Of a stretch of 64,000 nucleotides of DNA, positions 1-9,814 are shown piece after piece. The translations under genes and the position numbers were made by a program. The notes beneath the pieces were generated by a model. It was not told where the DNA came from. It did not search any database and worked only from the letters and a program-made list of their open reading frames with translations. How positions within the stretch are numbered: the first letter of the stretch is position 1; every line of letters begins with the position of its first letter. The DNA is from Melioribacteraceae bacterium. GTDB lineage: Bacteria; Bacteroidota; Ignavibacteria; Ignavibacteriales; Melioribacteraceae. The stretch is from the NCBI GenBank assembly GCA_016927595.1, contig JAFGMI010000018.1, positions 161,697-225,696 on the forward strand. Reading direction: 5' to 3'.

Positions 1-1409
1 TTACTATTAAGCAGATTCAGATAAACACTACTGTGCAGCGCGATTTTTTCTTTAGTTTTTTTATGCCTGAGCATGTTTGAAATAATGGCTGGGGGTTCTT
101 CAGGATTTCTAAACAACGGTTTTGAATATTGCGACTGCTGCCTGTAGCACGACCAAAATTCAGGACGAGGCATTATCACCTGCAGCAAAGGTTTTTCGGA
201 ATTAATACTATTAACCGCCTCTGCAACTTCCATCGGATCAACCATTACAGGTTCAACAAATATTGATATTACAGAATCTACACCAGGATCTCCTAACAGA
301 ATTTCGGATACATTCCTGTAAGTTTCTGCATCGCCGCCGGGCAGAAGATCCACCGGATTGTTTATACTTCCTTCAGGATGAACAATCAATTTTAATTTCT
401 CTTTGGTAGATTCACTCAATTCTGCAATTACCAACCCTGTTTCCTCAATCTTGTCTACCGCAAGAATTGCAGGTCCTCCTGCATTAGTTACTACCGCAAT
501 CCTGTTCCCAGAAGGTATTGCAAAGTTTTCAAATCCTTTAGCCGTATTAAACATGTCATTTAAATTTCCCGCACGGATTATACCAAACTGATTTAATAGG
601 GCATCAACAACTTTGTCCTCGCTGCTCAGAGCTCCGGTATGTGAGGAAGCAGCTTTCATCCCGGTTTTGGTTTTACCTGCTTTCAGGACTAATATAGGTT
701 TACTGATTTCTCCTGACATGATTTTTTTTAATAATCCTAATCCGTTTTCGAAACTTTCAAGGTAAAGTGTAATTATGTTAATGTTATTATCGGATTCCCA
801 GAACTCTATCAAGTCGTTCTCGTTTAAGTCAGCTTTATTTCCTACACTAATAAAATGCGCAAATTTAATATCGGTTTCTCTTAAGGAATTAAGTACAGCC
901 GCACCCAGAGCGCCGCTTTGAGAGAGGAAAGCCGTAGTTCCTTTCTGCGGCTCTTCGGCAACAAATGTGGCGTTAAGCTTTACTGAATCAATTGTATTTA
1001 TAACCCCCATGCAATTTGGACCTATCATTCTGACTTCATTACCACCCAGCAACGACAATATTTTTTTTTCAAGAATTTCACCCTCTGCTCCAATTTCTTT
1101 AAATCCTGCCGTAATCAAAATTATTGACTGTACTTTTTTATTAATTATGTCTTCAACGGCTTGCATCACAAATTTTTTAGGAACGACAATGATTGCAAGA
1201 TCTATTTCCTGGTTAATGTCGGCTACACTTTTATAACATTTATATCCAAGTATGCTTTCTGCTTTCGGATTTACCGGGAAAACAGTTCCTCTGTAACCGT
1301 AATTTTTAATACTGTTCAAGAGTTCAAAACCTATACTCTTTTCCTTTGCCGAAGCTCCTACAATACAGATTGACTCAGCATAAAAAAAATTACCAATCGA
1401 TTTGTTCAT
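1..1409 (-). CDS. ADP-forming acetate/acyl-CoA ligase, CoA-binding (alpha) part, 3' end cut by window
   Basis: Reading the minus strand from an ATG at 1409 gives about 469 residues with no stop before base 1, so the gene continues beyond the window. The N-terminus reads MNKSIGNFFYAESICIVGAS, a Rossmann CoA-binding start. Further on it contains QSGALGAA and SSHTGAL. The His in SHTGAL is the phospho-accepting histidine known in the alpha subunit of NDP-forming acyl-CoA synthetases. These enzymes turn acyl-CoA, ADP and phosphate into acid, CoA and ATP. Whether the ATP-grasp beta part is fused or separate cannot be seen. The start at 1409 was chosen because the next upstream ATG (1414) meets a stop after two codons. 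Substrate unknown. Confidence 0.85.
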   Translation of the reverse strand, partial: MNKSIGNFFYAESICIVGASAKEKSIGFELLNSIKNYGYRGTVFPVNPKAESILGYKCYKSVADINQEIDLAIIVVPKKFVMQAVEDIINKKVQSIILITAGFKEIGAEGEILEKKILSLLGGNEVRMIGPNCMGVINTIDSVKLNATFVAEEPQKGTTAFLSQSGALGAAVLNSLRETDIKFAHFISVGNKADLNENDLIEFWESDNNINIITLYLESFENGLGLLKKIMSGEISKPILVLKAGKTKTGMKAASSHTGALSSEDKVVDALLNQFGIIRAGNLNDMFNTAKGFENFAIPSGNRIAVVTNAGGPAILAVDKIEETGLVIAELSESTKEKLKLIVHPEGSINNPVDLLPGGDAETYRNVSEILLGDPGVDSVISIFVEPVMVDPMEVAEAVNSINSEKPLLQVIMPRPEFWSCYRQQSQYSKPLFRNPEEPPAIISNMLRHKKTKEKIALHSSVYLNLLNS

Positions 1410-1475
1410 TGCATGTTTCCAGATGAAAATTTCTAAATAATTAGAAGGATGTTTATAAACTTATTGAATAATATC

Positions 1476-2807
1476 TCAATTTTCAGACGAAGCGTATATT
1501 TTCATCGCTTTTTTATATGGGAATACGAGGTACCAATTTGCTGCTAGTCTTCCGGTTATAAATGCGGAAGTAGCCGCAACTGCTCCAACAGAATTAAAAA
1601 ATTTAATGGCTATTATGAGCACAGCTACTATGGAAACAACTTCAACAATTGTCGCAAAGGTTAACGGCCTGGTGTTTTTAGAATAAACGAGTATCGCTCT
1701 CTGAAATGAAATTAAAAAAGTTAGTCCGGGCATTATTCCCATTATCATCAGCGGCGAGCGGGCAAATTCCGTAAGACTCCCGGATAGACCTGAAATAGTT
1801 GAAAACCATACAACTGACAGAGGTGTGAACGCAATTAACAGAAGAAGAAAAGCTGATCCCGAACCAACCGCGATAGCAAAATTTCTTAACTTAAAGTAAG
1901 ACTGAAACTGCCTGCCCATTAAAGCTATTGCGACTTCATGAAATGAAAGTCCCAGACTTCTGAATATGAAAACCAGTGAATTGATCACGGGGAGAACTGC
2001 AAGCGATTCAATCGGCATCCGGCTTTGTCCCATGAAAAATGTGATTATCGGGTGAACACCCAGGGACAGAAGCGAAGTTAAAGCAAGCGGATAGTAAAAT
2101 TGAATTATCTCCTTGTAGTTAATTCTTTTTGAATAGTTATTCTCAGCTGATGAATTAATCTCTTTAATAATTTTCATCGACATAAATCTGCTGGCAACTG
2201 CTTCTGAAACCACACCTGCGGAGAGTGCCGAGGCACCGACAACTGCACCGTGCAAATTTGAGAAACTATACAGAATAAACGCTGTAATACTCATGGCTAT
2301 AAGTCTTATTACAGTTCCGTACGCTACTCTTTTTGTAAATTTATATTTTATCATCACCCCTTGATAAAACCTTCTGTACCCGATTGCAGCTGGCCAGGGA
2401 ATTAAAATAAACAATGCCTCGTGTGTAATCTGAGCAACTTGTGCCGGTAATTGTATCATATCGACGGCTATAATGTTGAAAACCGGCGGTATTAAAATTA
2501 ACAGGAATAAGAGTGTCAAAAAAACATTAAGCATATAGGTAAAATTCCTAAGCTTCAGAAATGTTTGTTTATTTTCTACCAAAGCAGTAGCGGCGCTCAT
2601 CATCATAATTATTGGTGCTTCAACTATAAGAGCAAATGAAAACGCTACACCATACGCTGCTAAATTGAATTTCGGTTCCGCCATTCTTGCAATAACAGCC
2701 GATAAAAATGGGCCTTCAACGGACATCATAAGCCAGGTTCCGGCGAGGGGAAGCCAGAAAAGAAATATCTTCCTGTAGTTAATATTATTACTTACAGATT
2801 CTTTCAT
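1476..2807 (-). CDS. MATE-like (MOP superfamily) membrane transporter
   Basis: 443 residues, almost entirely hydrophobic, with about 12 predicted membrane helices. The short basic loops include IGYRRFYQGVMIKY after helix 4. The pattern of two similar halves and a conserved polar helix 1 (FWLPLAGTWLMMSVEGPFLS) suits the MATE/MOP exporter superfamily. No substrate can be assigned; drug/sodium antiport or export of a lipid or glycan are possible. It lies 66 bp downstream of the start of the CoA ligase gene and on the same strand, but it is transcribed towards that gene from its own upstream region. No clear Shine-Dalgarno precedes the ATG. Confidence 0.7.
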   Translation of the reverse strand: MKESVSNNINYRKIFLFWLPLAGTWLMMSVEGPFLSAVIARMAEPKFNLAAYGVAFSFALIVEAPIIMMMSAATALVENKQTFLKLRNFTYMLNVFLTLLFLLILIPPVFNIIAVDMIQLPAQVAQITHEALFILIPWPAAIGYRRFYQGVMIKYKFTKRVAYGTVIRLIAMSITAFILYSFSNLHGAVVGASALSAGVVSEAVASRFMSMKIIKEINSSAENNYSKRINYKEIIQFYYPLALTSLLSLGVHPIITFFMGQSRMPIESLAVLPVINSLVFIFRSLGLSFHEVAIALMGRQFQSYFKLRNFAIAVGSGSAFLLLLIAFTPLSVVWFSTISGLSGSLTEFARSPLMIMGIMPGLTFLISFQRAILVYSKNTRPLTFATIVEVVSIVAVLIIAIKFFNSVGAVAATSAFITGRLAANWYLVFPYKKAMKIYASSEN

Positions 2808-2989
2808 TTATTAACTAAACGATTTAAATATTCTTTCGAATATACTTATAGAAATATATTATTATTTATTATAAATCATTAAATAGTTCTTAAAGCGGCT
2901 AATGACGGCTGTTTGAATATTGAAAATCCGGGTTATCTAAAAATCAACTTTATTTCTTATATTTTATTAGTATCTTTCTTAAAATTATT

Positions 2990-3361
2990 ATGATTGAACT
3001 AAAAATAACAAATAGTGCCGCATTGTTGCTCCTGACCGAGAGAATGAAAGTAGAATTCGAGAAGAGAAAAGCATCCAATTTTTATGATAAATTCGTAGAC
3101 CTTGAAACTCTTCAATATAAAGATCTGCTCGATATCGCAGAAGCTTCGGCAGTTGATTTAATCTGCCTTCTTCCCGCTGATATACTTCTCGAGCGAAACA
3201 ATCTCGATGAGATTATTGCCCGTGCAATCAGGAGTCTTTCCGGTATTTATAATAAAGAGGAGTTTAATATTTACTCTCTTGAGCAGGCACGTTCAATCGT
3301 AAGAAAACTGGAAGTCGTTTTCGATAAATTCATCAAAGACGCACATTACAATTACAACTAA
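2990..3361 (+). CDS. Hypothetical protein, small, helical, acidic/basic mix
   Basis: 123 residues beginning MIELKITNSAALLLLTERMK. I do not recognise a family. It is predicted mostly alpha-helical, with no signal peptide or membrane helix. It stands alone: the gene upstream is on the other strand, and the gap to the downstream kinase is 77 bp. Codon usage looks like the surrounding genes and no other long frame competes with it, so it is probably a real gene. Function unknown. Confidence 0.55.
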   Translation: MIELKITNSAALLLLTERMKVEFEKRKASNFYDKFVDLETLQYKDLLDIAEASAVDLICLLPADILLERNNLDEIIARAIRSLSGIYNKEEFNIYSLEQARSIVRKLEVVFDKFIKDAHYNYN

Positions 3362-3438
3362 TAATTTAGCTCCCTCGTCCGAATATATACACTGATTATT
3401 TCTCAATTCATTGCTATATTTAACACATGCAATGATCT

Positions 3439-6400
3439 TTGCTTAAATATGCAGTGAAAAATTTCATAAAAATAATTCCGTGTCTCGTACTGTTTCTGTC
3501 CGGCGTTAATGCTCAGACGAGTACATATACTTTTAAACACCTTTCGGTAGAGGACGGTCTATCGCAAAGCACCGTCTTTTGTATACTGCAGGATGTACGC
3601 GGATACATGTGGTTTGGGACCACCGACGGTCTTAATAAATATGACGGCTATAAATTTACGGTGTATAACAACGAGCCTTCGGATTCCACCTCCATTTCGG
3701 GAAACGGTATAACCGCTATCTACCAGGATAGCGATGGAACACTTTGGATAGGCACAAGTGAAGGGATACTAAACAGATACGACAGAAAAACTGATACTTT
3801 CAATCATTTTGTTTTGGAAAGCTCAGCCAAAAGACTTGCGGTTTTCGATAACAGTTTTTATTCCTACCCCCTGGTATATTCAAGAAATGTTAACAAGACA
3901 ATTACAGCACTGGTAGAGGATTCCCGAAAAAATTTATGGATAGGGACATGGGGCGATGGAATTTATTATTTTGAAAAAAATTCAGGCAAACTAATACATT
4001 ACTTTAATATTGATGACGATACAACATCAATATCATCTAACCGGATAACCGGCATAGTAAAAGATAAAGACGATGAAATCTGGATAGGTACATTCGGCGG
4101 CGGTTTGAACAGACTCACTTATTCCATCGATTCAACCGGTAATTCGGTTAAATTTATCCGTTACAAACATTCTGATAATAACGATAAAACCATAAGCGAT
4201 GACGAAATCATGTCGGTCTATGTTGACCAGCAAAATGTTTTATGGATCGGAACTTTCCGTGGCGGACTGAATAAACTCGATGCATCTCAGAAAATGGTGT
4301 CCCCATCAGATATTTATTTTATGAAGTACAATTTTGATCCGGATAATCCCGGCAGTCTGAGTGCCAATATTGTTACTTCAATTGTAGAAGATAAACAGGG
4401 CATTCTATGGGTAGGTACTTTCGGAAGAGGTCTGAACCGTTTTATTCCCGAGACCGATTCATTTATTTCGTATCGCAATGATCCCTTTGATGATAAATCC
4501 ATTTCCGATAACGATATTTTGTCGCTATTTGTTGACAGATCAGGAATTCTCTGGATTGGAACTCATCTTGGAAGAGGAATAAGCAAACTTGAAAAACATT
4601 CAATTAAATTCGGTCTGATAAATAAACAGCATAATGATCGGAATAGTATTAATGACGATGTAATCTGGTCAATCTATGAGGATGCAGACAGCATACTGTG
4701 GATAGGAACGTATCGGGGCGGATTAAACAGATACGATAAAACGCTGAATAAATTCAATGCCTTTAAGAACAATCCGGACGATCCAAATTCAATAAGCAGT
4801 AATCACGTCAGAGCAATAAAAGAAGATAAATACGGAAATCTCTGGATTGGTACTTTTGACGGGGGACTGAACCGCTTTAACAAAACCACGGAAAAATTTA
4901 CATCTTTCATACACGACCCTTTGAATCCCCGTTCAATCGGCGCAAATCAAATACAGCATATATACATAGATGATGATAACAAATGCTGGATCGGAGCTTT
5001 CGGCGGAGGATTAAATTATTTCGATCTCGAAAAATATCACGACAGTGATACAATTATATTCAGAAAATTCACGGAAGATATTAATAACACAAGCTCGATA
5101 AGTGATAACAGAGTATACGTAATTATTCCTGAGGATAGAGATAACCTTTGGATCGGTACATACGGAGGTGGAATTAATAAATTTAACAAGAGAACCGGGA
5201 AATTTATTTCTTATGAATTTGACCGGTCTGATCCTTCGTTTTTTACAGATAATAGAATTCTGACACTTTTTAAAGATTCTGAGAAGAATTTCTGGATAGG
5301 GACAAACGGCGGAGGGCTGATAAAGTTTGATGAGAAAAACCAATTGTTTGTACACTACGGAACTTCAAAAGGTTTTAACTCTCAGGTTGTTTACGGCATA
5401 CTTGAAGACAGTAACAAAAACCTTTGGATTAGTTCCGATAATGGAATTTTAAAATACAGTCTTCTGACAAATAATATTACTTCCTACGATTTAAAGGATG
5501 GTCTGCAAAGCATGGAATTCAGCGGCGGTGCTTATTTTAAAAATGTTTCAGGAGAAATGTATTTCGGAGGCATAAGCGGTTTGAATTATTTCTATCCGGA
5601 TAGTGTAAGAAGTAACATTACTGTACCGCCTATAGTAATAAGTGAATTTAAAATATTCAATGAGAGCATAAAAGGTGAAATAGATAAAATTAAAGTTTCA
5701 TATGATCAGAATTTTTTTACTATCGGGTATGCCGCTCTCGATTATACCGATCCAATGAATAATCAGTATGCACATTACCTTGAGGGATTTGAGAACGACT
5801 GGAATTATTCTTCCGCGCAAATAAGAAGGGCTTATTACACAAATATTGAACCGGGAACTTATACATTCAGGGTAAAAGCATCCAACAGCGACGGGATATG
5901 GAACAGTGATGGTATTTCTGTTATTGTGCAGATACTTCCCCCGTTCTGGAAAACCTGGTGGTTCATTCTTATATCAATATTTCTGATAGGAGGTATAGTT
6001 TCGTTCTTAATCTCTATGAAGGTTAAGCACCTGCTTGCAATGGAGAAACTCAAAGTCCGTCTTGCGGCTGATTTGCACGATAATGTGGGTGCAGGTTTGA
6101 CCGAAATATCAATATTGAGTGAATTGAGTGCGAAAGAAATCGGAAGTGTTTCACCGGGTGTGGTGCGTAAATTAGACACCGTAAGCGATATTGCGCGTCA
6201 ACTTGTTGACAGTATGAGCGACATTGTATGGTTCGTTAATCCTAAACGTGATTCACTCCATGATCTTATTATCCGCCTGAAAGATTCATATTCTGATTTA
6301 CTTTCTGAGCTGGGCGTTTCATTTAAAACCAACAACATAGAAAACATCAGAGACATCAAACTTCCGATGGATGTCCGTCAGAATTTGTACTTAATTTTTA

Positions 6401-6678
6401 AAGAAGGTATCAACAATAGCATCAAACATAGTAAGTGCCGGAAATTAAATTTGGAATCCAGGATCAGGGGTAATATTCTCGAATTAGTGCTTCAGGACGA
6501 TGGCATAGGCATTGAACCGGGGAATGGCAGTCATGGAAACGGTTTAAGAAATATGAAGGAGAGAGCCAGATCATTAGGTGGCGAATTAAAAATTGAATCT
6601 GAATTAAACCGGGGTACAAAAATTTCTTATTTTGGTAAAATTGATAGCAGAAGTATGTTTAAGTTCATTTGGTCATAA
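3439..6678 (+). CDS. Two-component regulator propeller sensor histidine kinase
   Basis: 1079 residues. An N-terminal signal peptide ends near NAQTS. About 14 propeller repeats of the type LWIGTxGGGLNRF follow (residues about 45-700), forming two seven-bladed beta-propellers in this family. Then come a Y_Y_Y domain (about 745-830), one membrane helix (about 837-857), a HisKA_3 dimerisation domain with the phosphate-accepting His at 880 (ADLHDNVGAGLTEI) and a HATPase domain (N-box near 990, G-box GNGLRNMKERA). The large sensor lies in the periplasm and the kinase in the cytoplasm. Unlike many Bacteroides relatives it has no fused receiver or AraC domain; its partner is the next gene. The start is TTG 3439 or GTG 3454; no ATG fits. 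Confidence 0.93.
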   Translation: MLKYAVKNFIKIIPCLVLFLSGVNAQTSTYTFKHLSVEDGLSQSTVFCILQDVRGYMWFGTTDGLNKYDGYKFTVYNNEPSDSTSISGNGITAIYQDSDGTLWIGTSEGILNRYDRKTDTFNHFVLESSAKRLAVFDNSFYSYPLVYSRNVNKTITALVEDSRKNLWIGTWGDGIYYFEKNSGKLIHYFNIDDDTTSISSNRITGIVKDKDDEIWIGTFGGGLNRLTYSIDSTGNSVKFIRYKHSDNNDKTISDDEIMSVYVDQQNVLWIGTFRGGLNKLDASQKMVSPSDIYFMKYNFDPDNPGSLSANIVTSIVEDKQGILWVGTFGRGLNRFIPETDSFISYRNDPFDDKSISDNDILSLFVDRSGILWIGTHLGRGISKLEKHSIKFGLINKQHNDRNSINDDVIWSIYEDADSILWIGTYRGGLNRYDKTLNKFNAFKNNPDDPNSISSNHVRAIKEDKYGNLWIGTFDGGLNRFNKTTEKFTSFIHDPLNPRSIGANQIQHIYIDDDNKCWIGAFGGGLNYFDLEKYHDSDTIIFRKFTEDINNTSSISDNRVYVIIPEDRDNLWIGTYGGGINKFNKRTGKFISYEFDRSDPSFFTDNRILTLFKDSEKNFWIGTNGGGLIKFDEKNQLFVHYGTSKGFNSQVVYGILEDSNKNLWISSDNGILKYSLLTNNITSYDLKDGLQSMEFSGGAYFKNVSGEMYFGGISGLNYFYPDSVRSNITVPPIVISEFKIFNESIKGEIDKIKVSYDQNFFTIGYAALDYTDPMNNQYAHYLEGFENDWNYSSAQIRRAYYTNIEPGTYTFRVKASNSDGIWNSDGISVIVQILPPFWKTWWFILISIFLIGGIVSFLISMKVKHLLAMEKLKVRLAADLHDNVGAGLTEISILSELSAKEIGSVSPGVVRKLDTVSDIARQLVDSMSDIVWFVNPKRDSLHDLIIRLKDSYSDLLSELGVSFKTNNIENIRDIKLPMDVRQNLYLIFKEGINNSIKHSKCRKLNLESRIRGNILELVLQDDGIGIEPGNGSHGNGLRNMKERARSLGGELKIESELNRGTKISYFGKIDSRSMFKFIWS

Positions 6679-6704
6679 GATATTAAAAAGTTAGATTTGA
6701 CATT

Positions 6705-7343
6705 ATGATAAGAGTTTCAATTGTAGAAGACAACAACACCATCAGGGAAGGACTGGCTGCTCTGATCAGAGGGACACAGGATTATATGTGTGTTGGTGTT
6801 TACGTTGATTGTGAATCATTTTTAAGTGAACTAACGACAAAAAAGACCGATGTTGTTCTTATGGATATAAGATTACCTGGAATGAACGGAATTGAGGGAG
6901 TAAAAAAGGCAAAGCTGATAGATCCCGACATCAACATTTTAATGCTTACCATCTACGAAGAGAGTAATGTTGTATTTGAAGCCCTCTGTGCCGGTGCATG
7001 CGGTTACCTTGTTAAAAAAACTCCACCCTCCCGATTGCTGGAAGCCATTAAAGATGCGTATGACGGCGGTTCGCCTATGAGTTCCCACATTGCCAGACAG
7101 GTTATCACATTGTTTCAAAAGAATGTTAGCATTAATGTAAAAAACGAGGAATACGACTTATCAGAGCGGGAGAAGGAAGTATTAAATTTACTTGCCGAGG
7201 GTAATAATTATCAGGAAATCGCTGATTCACTTTTCATCAGTGTTGATACAGTCCGTCACCACATCAGGAATATTTATAAGAAACTGCATGTTCATTCACA
7301 ATCAGAAGCTGTAGCGAAAGCAATCAGGAAAGGATTAATTTAG
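6705..7343 (+). CDS. NarL/FixJ-family response regulator with LuxR-type HTH
   Basis: 212 residues. An N-terminal receiver domain carries the acidic pair near EDN (8-9), the phosphorylated Asp at 54 (VLMDIRLPG) and the conserved Lys in YLVKK. A LuxR-type helix-turn-helix follows at about 150-210 ([15 protein letters not shown], then [16 protein letters not shown]). It starts 26 bp after the propeller kinase and is surely its partner, because HisKA_3 kinases pair with NarL-type regulators. It would act as a cytoplasmic DNA-binding transcription factor. Its targets are unknown; autoregulation or control of nearby genes is possible. Confidence 0.95.
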   Translation: MIRVSIVEDNNTIREGLAALIRGTQDYMCVGVYVDCESFLSELTTKKTDVVLMDIRLPGMNGIEGVKKAKLIDPDINILMLTIYEESNVVFEALCAGACGYLVKKTPPSRLLEAIKDAYDGGSPMSSHIARQVITLFQKNVSINVKNEEYDLSEREKEVLNLLAEGNNYQEIADSLFISVDTVRHHIRNIYKKLHVHSQSEAVAKAIRKGLI

Positions 7344-7520
7344 AATATCAAAACAGCATGATTGTGCGGTTGATTTCCGGACTTTAATCCATTTAATTCA
7401 GAGTGAATTAATAATTTGTCATTACACTGGTTTGATAAACGCACCGGTGATATGTTGAACCTAGTAATTATAAAAATTTGATTCATTAGTTGATTACAGC
7501 ATTTACAGAATCAGTTAAAT

Positions 7521-7628
7521 TTTGGTGCACTCGATAACTTATGATACATTAACCGGGGGGTAAGATGTATCTGGCAAGGACGTAGAATCGGTAATGTTCT
7601 TAAACCTTGAATACCGGGGTGCACCAAA
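7521..7628 (+). ncRNA. Candidate structured RNA with a long closing stem
   Basis: A perfect 10-base inverted repeat (TTTGGTGCAC at 7521-7530 with GTGCACCAAA at 7619-7628) encloses two further hairpins: GATACAT/ATGTATC (7543-7549 with 7565-7571) and CGGTA/TACCG (7589-7593 with 7612-7616). Together they make a three-way-junction shape. An intrinsic terminator on the same strand lies about 80 bases downstream, so a transcript of some 200 bases is plausible. I do not recognise a known RNA family. Part of the closing stem (GTGCAC) is itself palindromic, which lowers its significance. Confidence 0.3.
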
Positions 7629-7704
7629 TTCTATAAGATTTACACCTGTCTTTTCAAGAATTATCCGGCATATTCATGCACCTCGGTTTAAGATAAATAA
7701 ATAT

Positions 7705-7730
7705 AAAGTCCGGCGTAACCGGACTTTTTA
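7705..7730 (+). terminator. Intrinsic terminator
   Basis: A 9-bp stem AAAGTCCGG/CCGGACTTT (7705-7713 and 7719-7727) with a 5-base loop runs straight into a T-run on the plus strand. It could end the kinase-regulator transcript or the candidate RNA before it. Confidence 0.75.
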
Positions 7731-7750
7731 TTGTGGAGGTTCACTGAATC

Positions 7751-7939
7751 CTAATTATAAGTGGATAAACCAAAATAAATAAATTTCATCAATGCAAAAG
7801 TCAAAAAACACTGAACACCGGTAAATATGCCTAACCACTTATCATAGTATATTCTAAGCGGCTTGAATCTCTCATGTGCTGGTTTTTGTTCTGCCGGATG
7901 TCCGATTGTTACAAGTGAAACCGGTAATATTGTTTCGGG
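7751..7939 (-). pseudogene. C-terminal remnant of a nitroreductase-family gene
   Basis: On the minus strand a 62-codon open stretch begins after an in-frame stop (7940-7942) and has no start codon. It reads PETILPVSLVTIGHPAEQKP and then AHERFKPLRIYYDKW. This is how many FMN-dependent nitroreductases end (leucine/valine strand, then a GxPAE motif, then a charged stretch and a final Trp). After the Trp, the frame runs on into 27 hydrophobic residues not expected in the family, so the true stop is probably lost. No intact N-terminal part was found upstream, where stops occur in every frame. A decayed gene is the simplest reading. Confidence 0.6.
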
Positions 7940-7942
7940 CTA

Positions 7943-8195
7943 TTTAAGATTTTCCCTGCGCTCCTCGCGAATATAGTATTGACTCCATATCATACTGCAA
8001 TAATTCCGAGATAATGAGTTTAAAGAAGCCGGTTCTGTGTTGCAGCAGCGAGTTAATTGAAATATATTCATCTTTCTGTTCAATACTTTATTCTTTGCAG
8101 ATCAGAATTGCCATTCTATAAATTTCTTTATAATTTTTCGAATATTTATTGCGTCCAGTAATTCCATTCAAGTTTGTAAGATTGTTTTATATTTA
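7943..8195. other. Gene-free stretch, probably eroded coding sequence
   Basis: About 250 bases between the nitroreductase remnant and the EamA gene. Short open stretches separated by stops exist on the minus strand, but I recognise no domain in them. It may be the eroded front part of the nitroreductase gene or other debris. Confidence 0.3.
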
Positions 8196-9038
8196 TTAAA
8201 TGCTTAATAAAGCGATCGATATTCCGCCGGTGATTAAAGCTACGATTCCGGCACGATTCATTTTTTCATTCCATATTAAAAACGCGCTGAGCGAAGTAAG
8301 TATTATAATACCGATATTTGTAACAGGGTAAACTATAACAGCCGGTATCTGAAACAGTGCGCTAATCAAAAAATAGCTGCTGAACAAATTCGGTATTCCA
8401 AGTAAGTTTCCCAGTAAGAACGTCCTCCTTTCGAAACCTCTTTTTCGAATTACATGCAGTATAATGGCAGCAGTAAACGCTGTCCCGAATATTACGAATA
8501 GAAAAAACGACTTGTTATCGAGGGGAAGGTTTTGCTCGAACACTTTCATACCAAAATCAGACACTCCCACCCCGACCAGTACTGCAATCAGGTAAATATA
8601 TTCCATCGGTTTGACATTGCCTGTTTTGATTTTTTTTAGCGACAAGTAAAAGAAATATATAGTAAGGAGTGCCAATGAAAATCCCGTCAACTGAATAAGA
8701 TCAGGTTTTTCAGAAAATATTATTACCGACAACAGAAAAGGAATTATAACAGACACTCTCGAACTCACGGTCGCAAGGGCTGTACCCGCAATATTTACTG
8801 CTTTGGAAAAAGCAAAAAATGAAAAAAGGAATAGAAACCCCAGAATTACTCCAGAAACAATAGACCCGGAAGATACCGAAGAGTGTTCCTCTGAAAAGAA
8901 TAAAAATAAACTTATAAGTGAAGCAGTGAAATAGTTGCCGGCAAGTAAAAGTAACGCATCGCCTCTTTTTGTATCATTATGCTTTAGTATAAGTGCAATA
9001 CTTGTAGAGCAGAATATTGTCAGAAAAATATTGTGCAT
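8196..9038 (-). CDS. EamA/DMT-superfamily permease
   Basis: 280 residues with about ten hydrophobic helices arranged as two EamA-like halves (about 1-125 and 140-280). Typical features are GTALATVSSRVSVIIPFLL in the first half and FLIWNEKMNRAGIVALITGG near the end of the second. Drug/metabolite transporters of this type sit in the inner membrane and export or exchange small metabolites; the substrate here cannot be read from sequence. It is divergent from the Nudix gene (45-90 bp apart), so the two probably share a promoter region. Confidence 0.85.
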   Translation of the reverse strand: MHNIFLTIFCSTSIALILKHNDTKRGDALLLLAGNYFTASLISLFLFFSEEHSSVSSGSIVSGVILGFLFLFSFFAFSKAVNIAGTALATVSSRVSVIIPFLLSVIIFSEKPDLIQLTGFSLALLTIYFFYLSLKKIKTGNVKPMEYIYLIAVLVGVGVSDFGMKVFEQNLPLDNKSFFLFVIFGTAFTAAIILHVIRKRGFERRTFLLGNLLGIPNLFSSYFLISALFQIPAVIVYPVTNIGIIILTSLSAFLIWNEKMNRAGIVALITGGISIALLSI

Positions 9039-9128
9039 TTCTAAGGCTTTAAATTATTTTCAGTTATTATAAATATAGAATGTTTGAACAAGAAAAAATA
9101 TATTTCAATCACTATATTATACACCGGA

Positions 9129-9797
9129 ATGAATCGTGAAGAATTATACAGACTTAGATCTTGTTTTCCTGAAACACCGGGCATACTGGGTAAGGATGAA
9201 TTTTTTAATTCAGCTGTGCTTATCCCTCTGATAGAACTGGATAATCATTTCCATCTTCTCTTCGAAAAGAGAGCCGCTAATATACGGCAGGGAGGTGAAA
9301 TTTGTTTCCCCGGTGGAGAGTTCGACCGGGCAATTGATACATCGTTTGAAGACACTGCCCTCAGGGAAACCGAAGAAGAGATAGGTATTAAACGAGATTC
9401 AATTGAAGTAATCGGCTGCATGGATACACTTATCGGACCGAGAGGTATAACTGTTGATTCATGCGTCGGTATATTAAATATTCATTCACTGAATGAAATA
9501 AACATAGATAAAAAAGAGGTTGAAAAAATATTTTCGGTTCCTGTTTCTTATTTCAGGAATAATAAGCCGGAAAATTACAAAATTGTTTCTGAGAACAGTC
9601 TTCGCTTTTTCAACTCAAATGGTATTGAAGAAAATCTGATCCCCATAAAGTCAAATGGTCCTGATGATAAAAGGGATACAACTTATACATTTACTACAAG
9701 AAACGTATTAGTATATAAAATTAATGGTGAGGTAATCTGGGGAATCACCGCACGTCTTGTATATGAACTGGTTAAAAAAATAAATTCGCTAAGCTAG
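9129..9797 (+). CDS. Nudix hydrolase, coenzyme A pyrophosphatase type
   Basis: About 222 residues from ATG 9129. An in-frame TTG at 9084 would add 15 residues, MNKKKYISITILYTG, and cannot be excluded. The Nudix box is clear: GGEFDRAIDTSFEDTALRET followed by EEEIGI, with catalytic glutamates. Upstream, RQGGEICFPGG is the extension that marks the CoA diphosphatase (NudL/UPF0035) subgroup. These enzymes cut CoA to phosphopantetheine and adenosine 3',5'-bisphosphate and use Mg or Mn. It is likely a cytoplasmic housekeeping enzyme. A neighbouring ATG at 9080 is out of frame. Confidence 0.85.
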   Translation: MNREELYRLRSCFPETPGILGKDEFFNSAVLIPLIELDNHFHLLFEKRAANIRQGGEICFPGGEFDRAIDTSFEDTALRETEEEIGIKRDSIEVIGCMDTLIGPRGITVDSCVGILNIHSLNEINIDKKEVEKIFSVPVSYFRNNKPENYKIVSENSLRFFNSNGIEENLIPIKSNGPDDKRDTTYTFTTRNVLVYKINGEVIWGITARLVYELVKKINSLS

Positions 9798-9814
9798 TAT
9801 TCACAATGCATACT

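Larger units (their letters stand above)
7344..7750. other. Gene-free stretch after the response regulator
   Basis: About 400 bases without a convincing gene. It holds a nested set of inverted repeats (7521-7628) and an intrinsic terminator (7705-7730), each listed separately. A short frame on the plus strand (7594-7782) crosses the terminator and has no recognisable product, so it is not called. Confidence 0.5.

Noticed and set aside
7594..7782. 62-codon open frame on the plus strand
   Set aside because: It reads through an intrinsic terminator and overlaps the nitroreductase remnant on the other strand; composition is unlike a protein.
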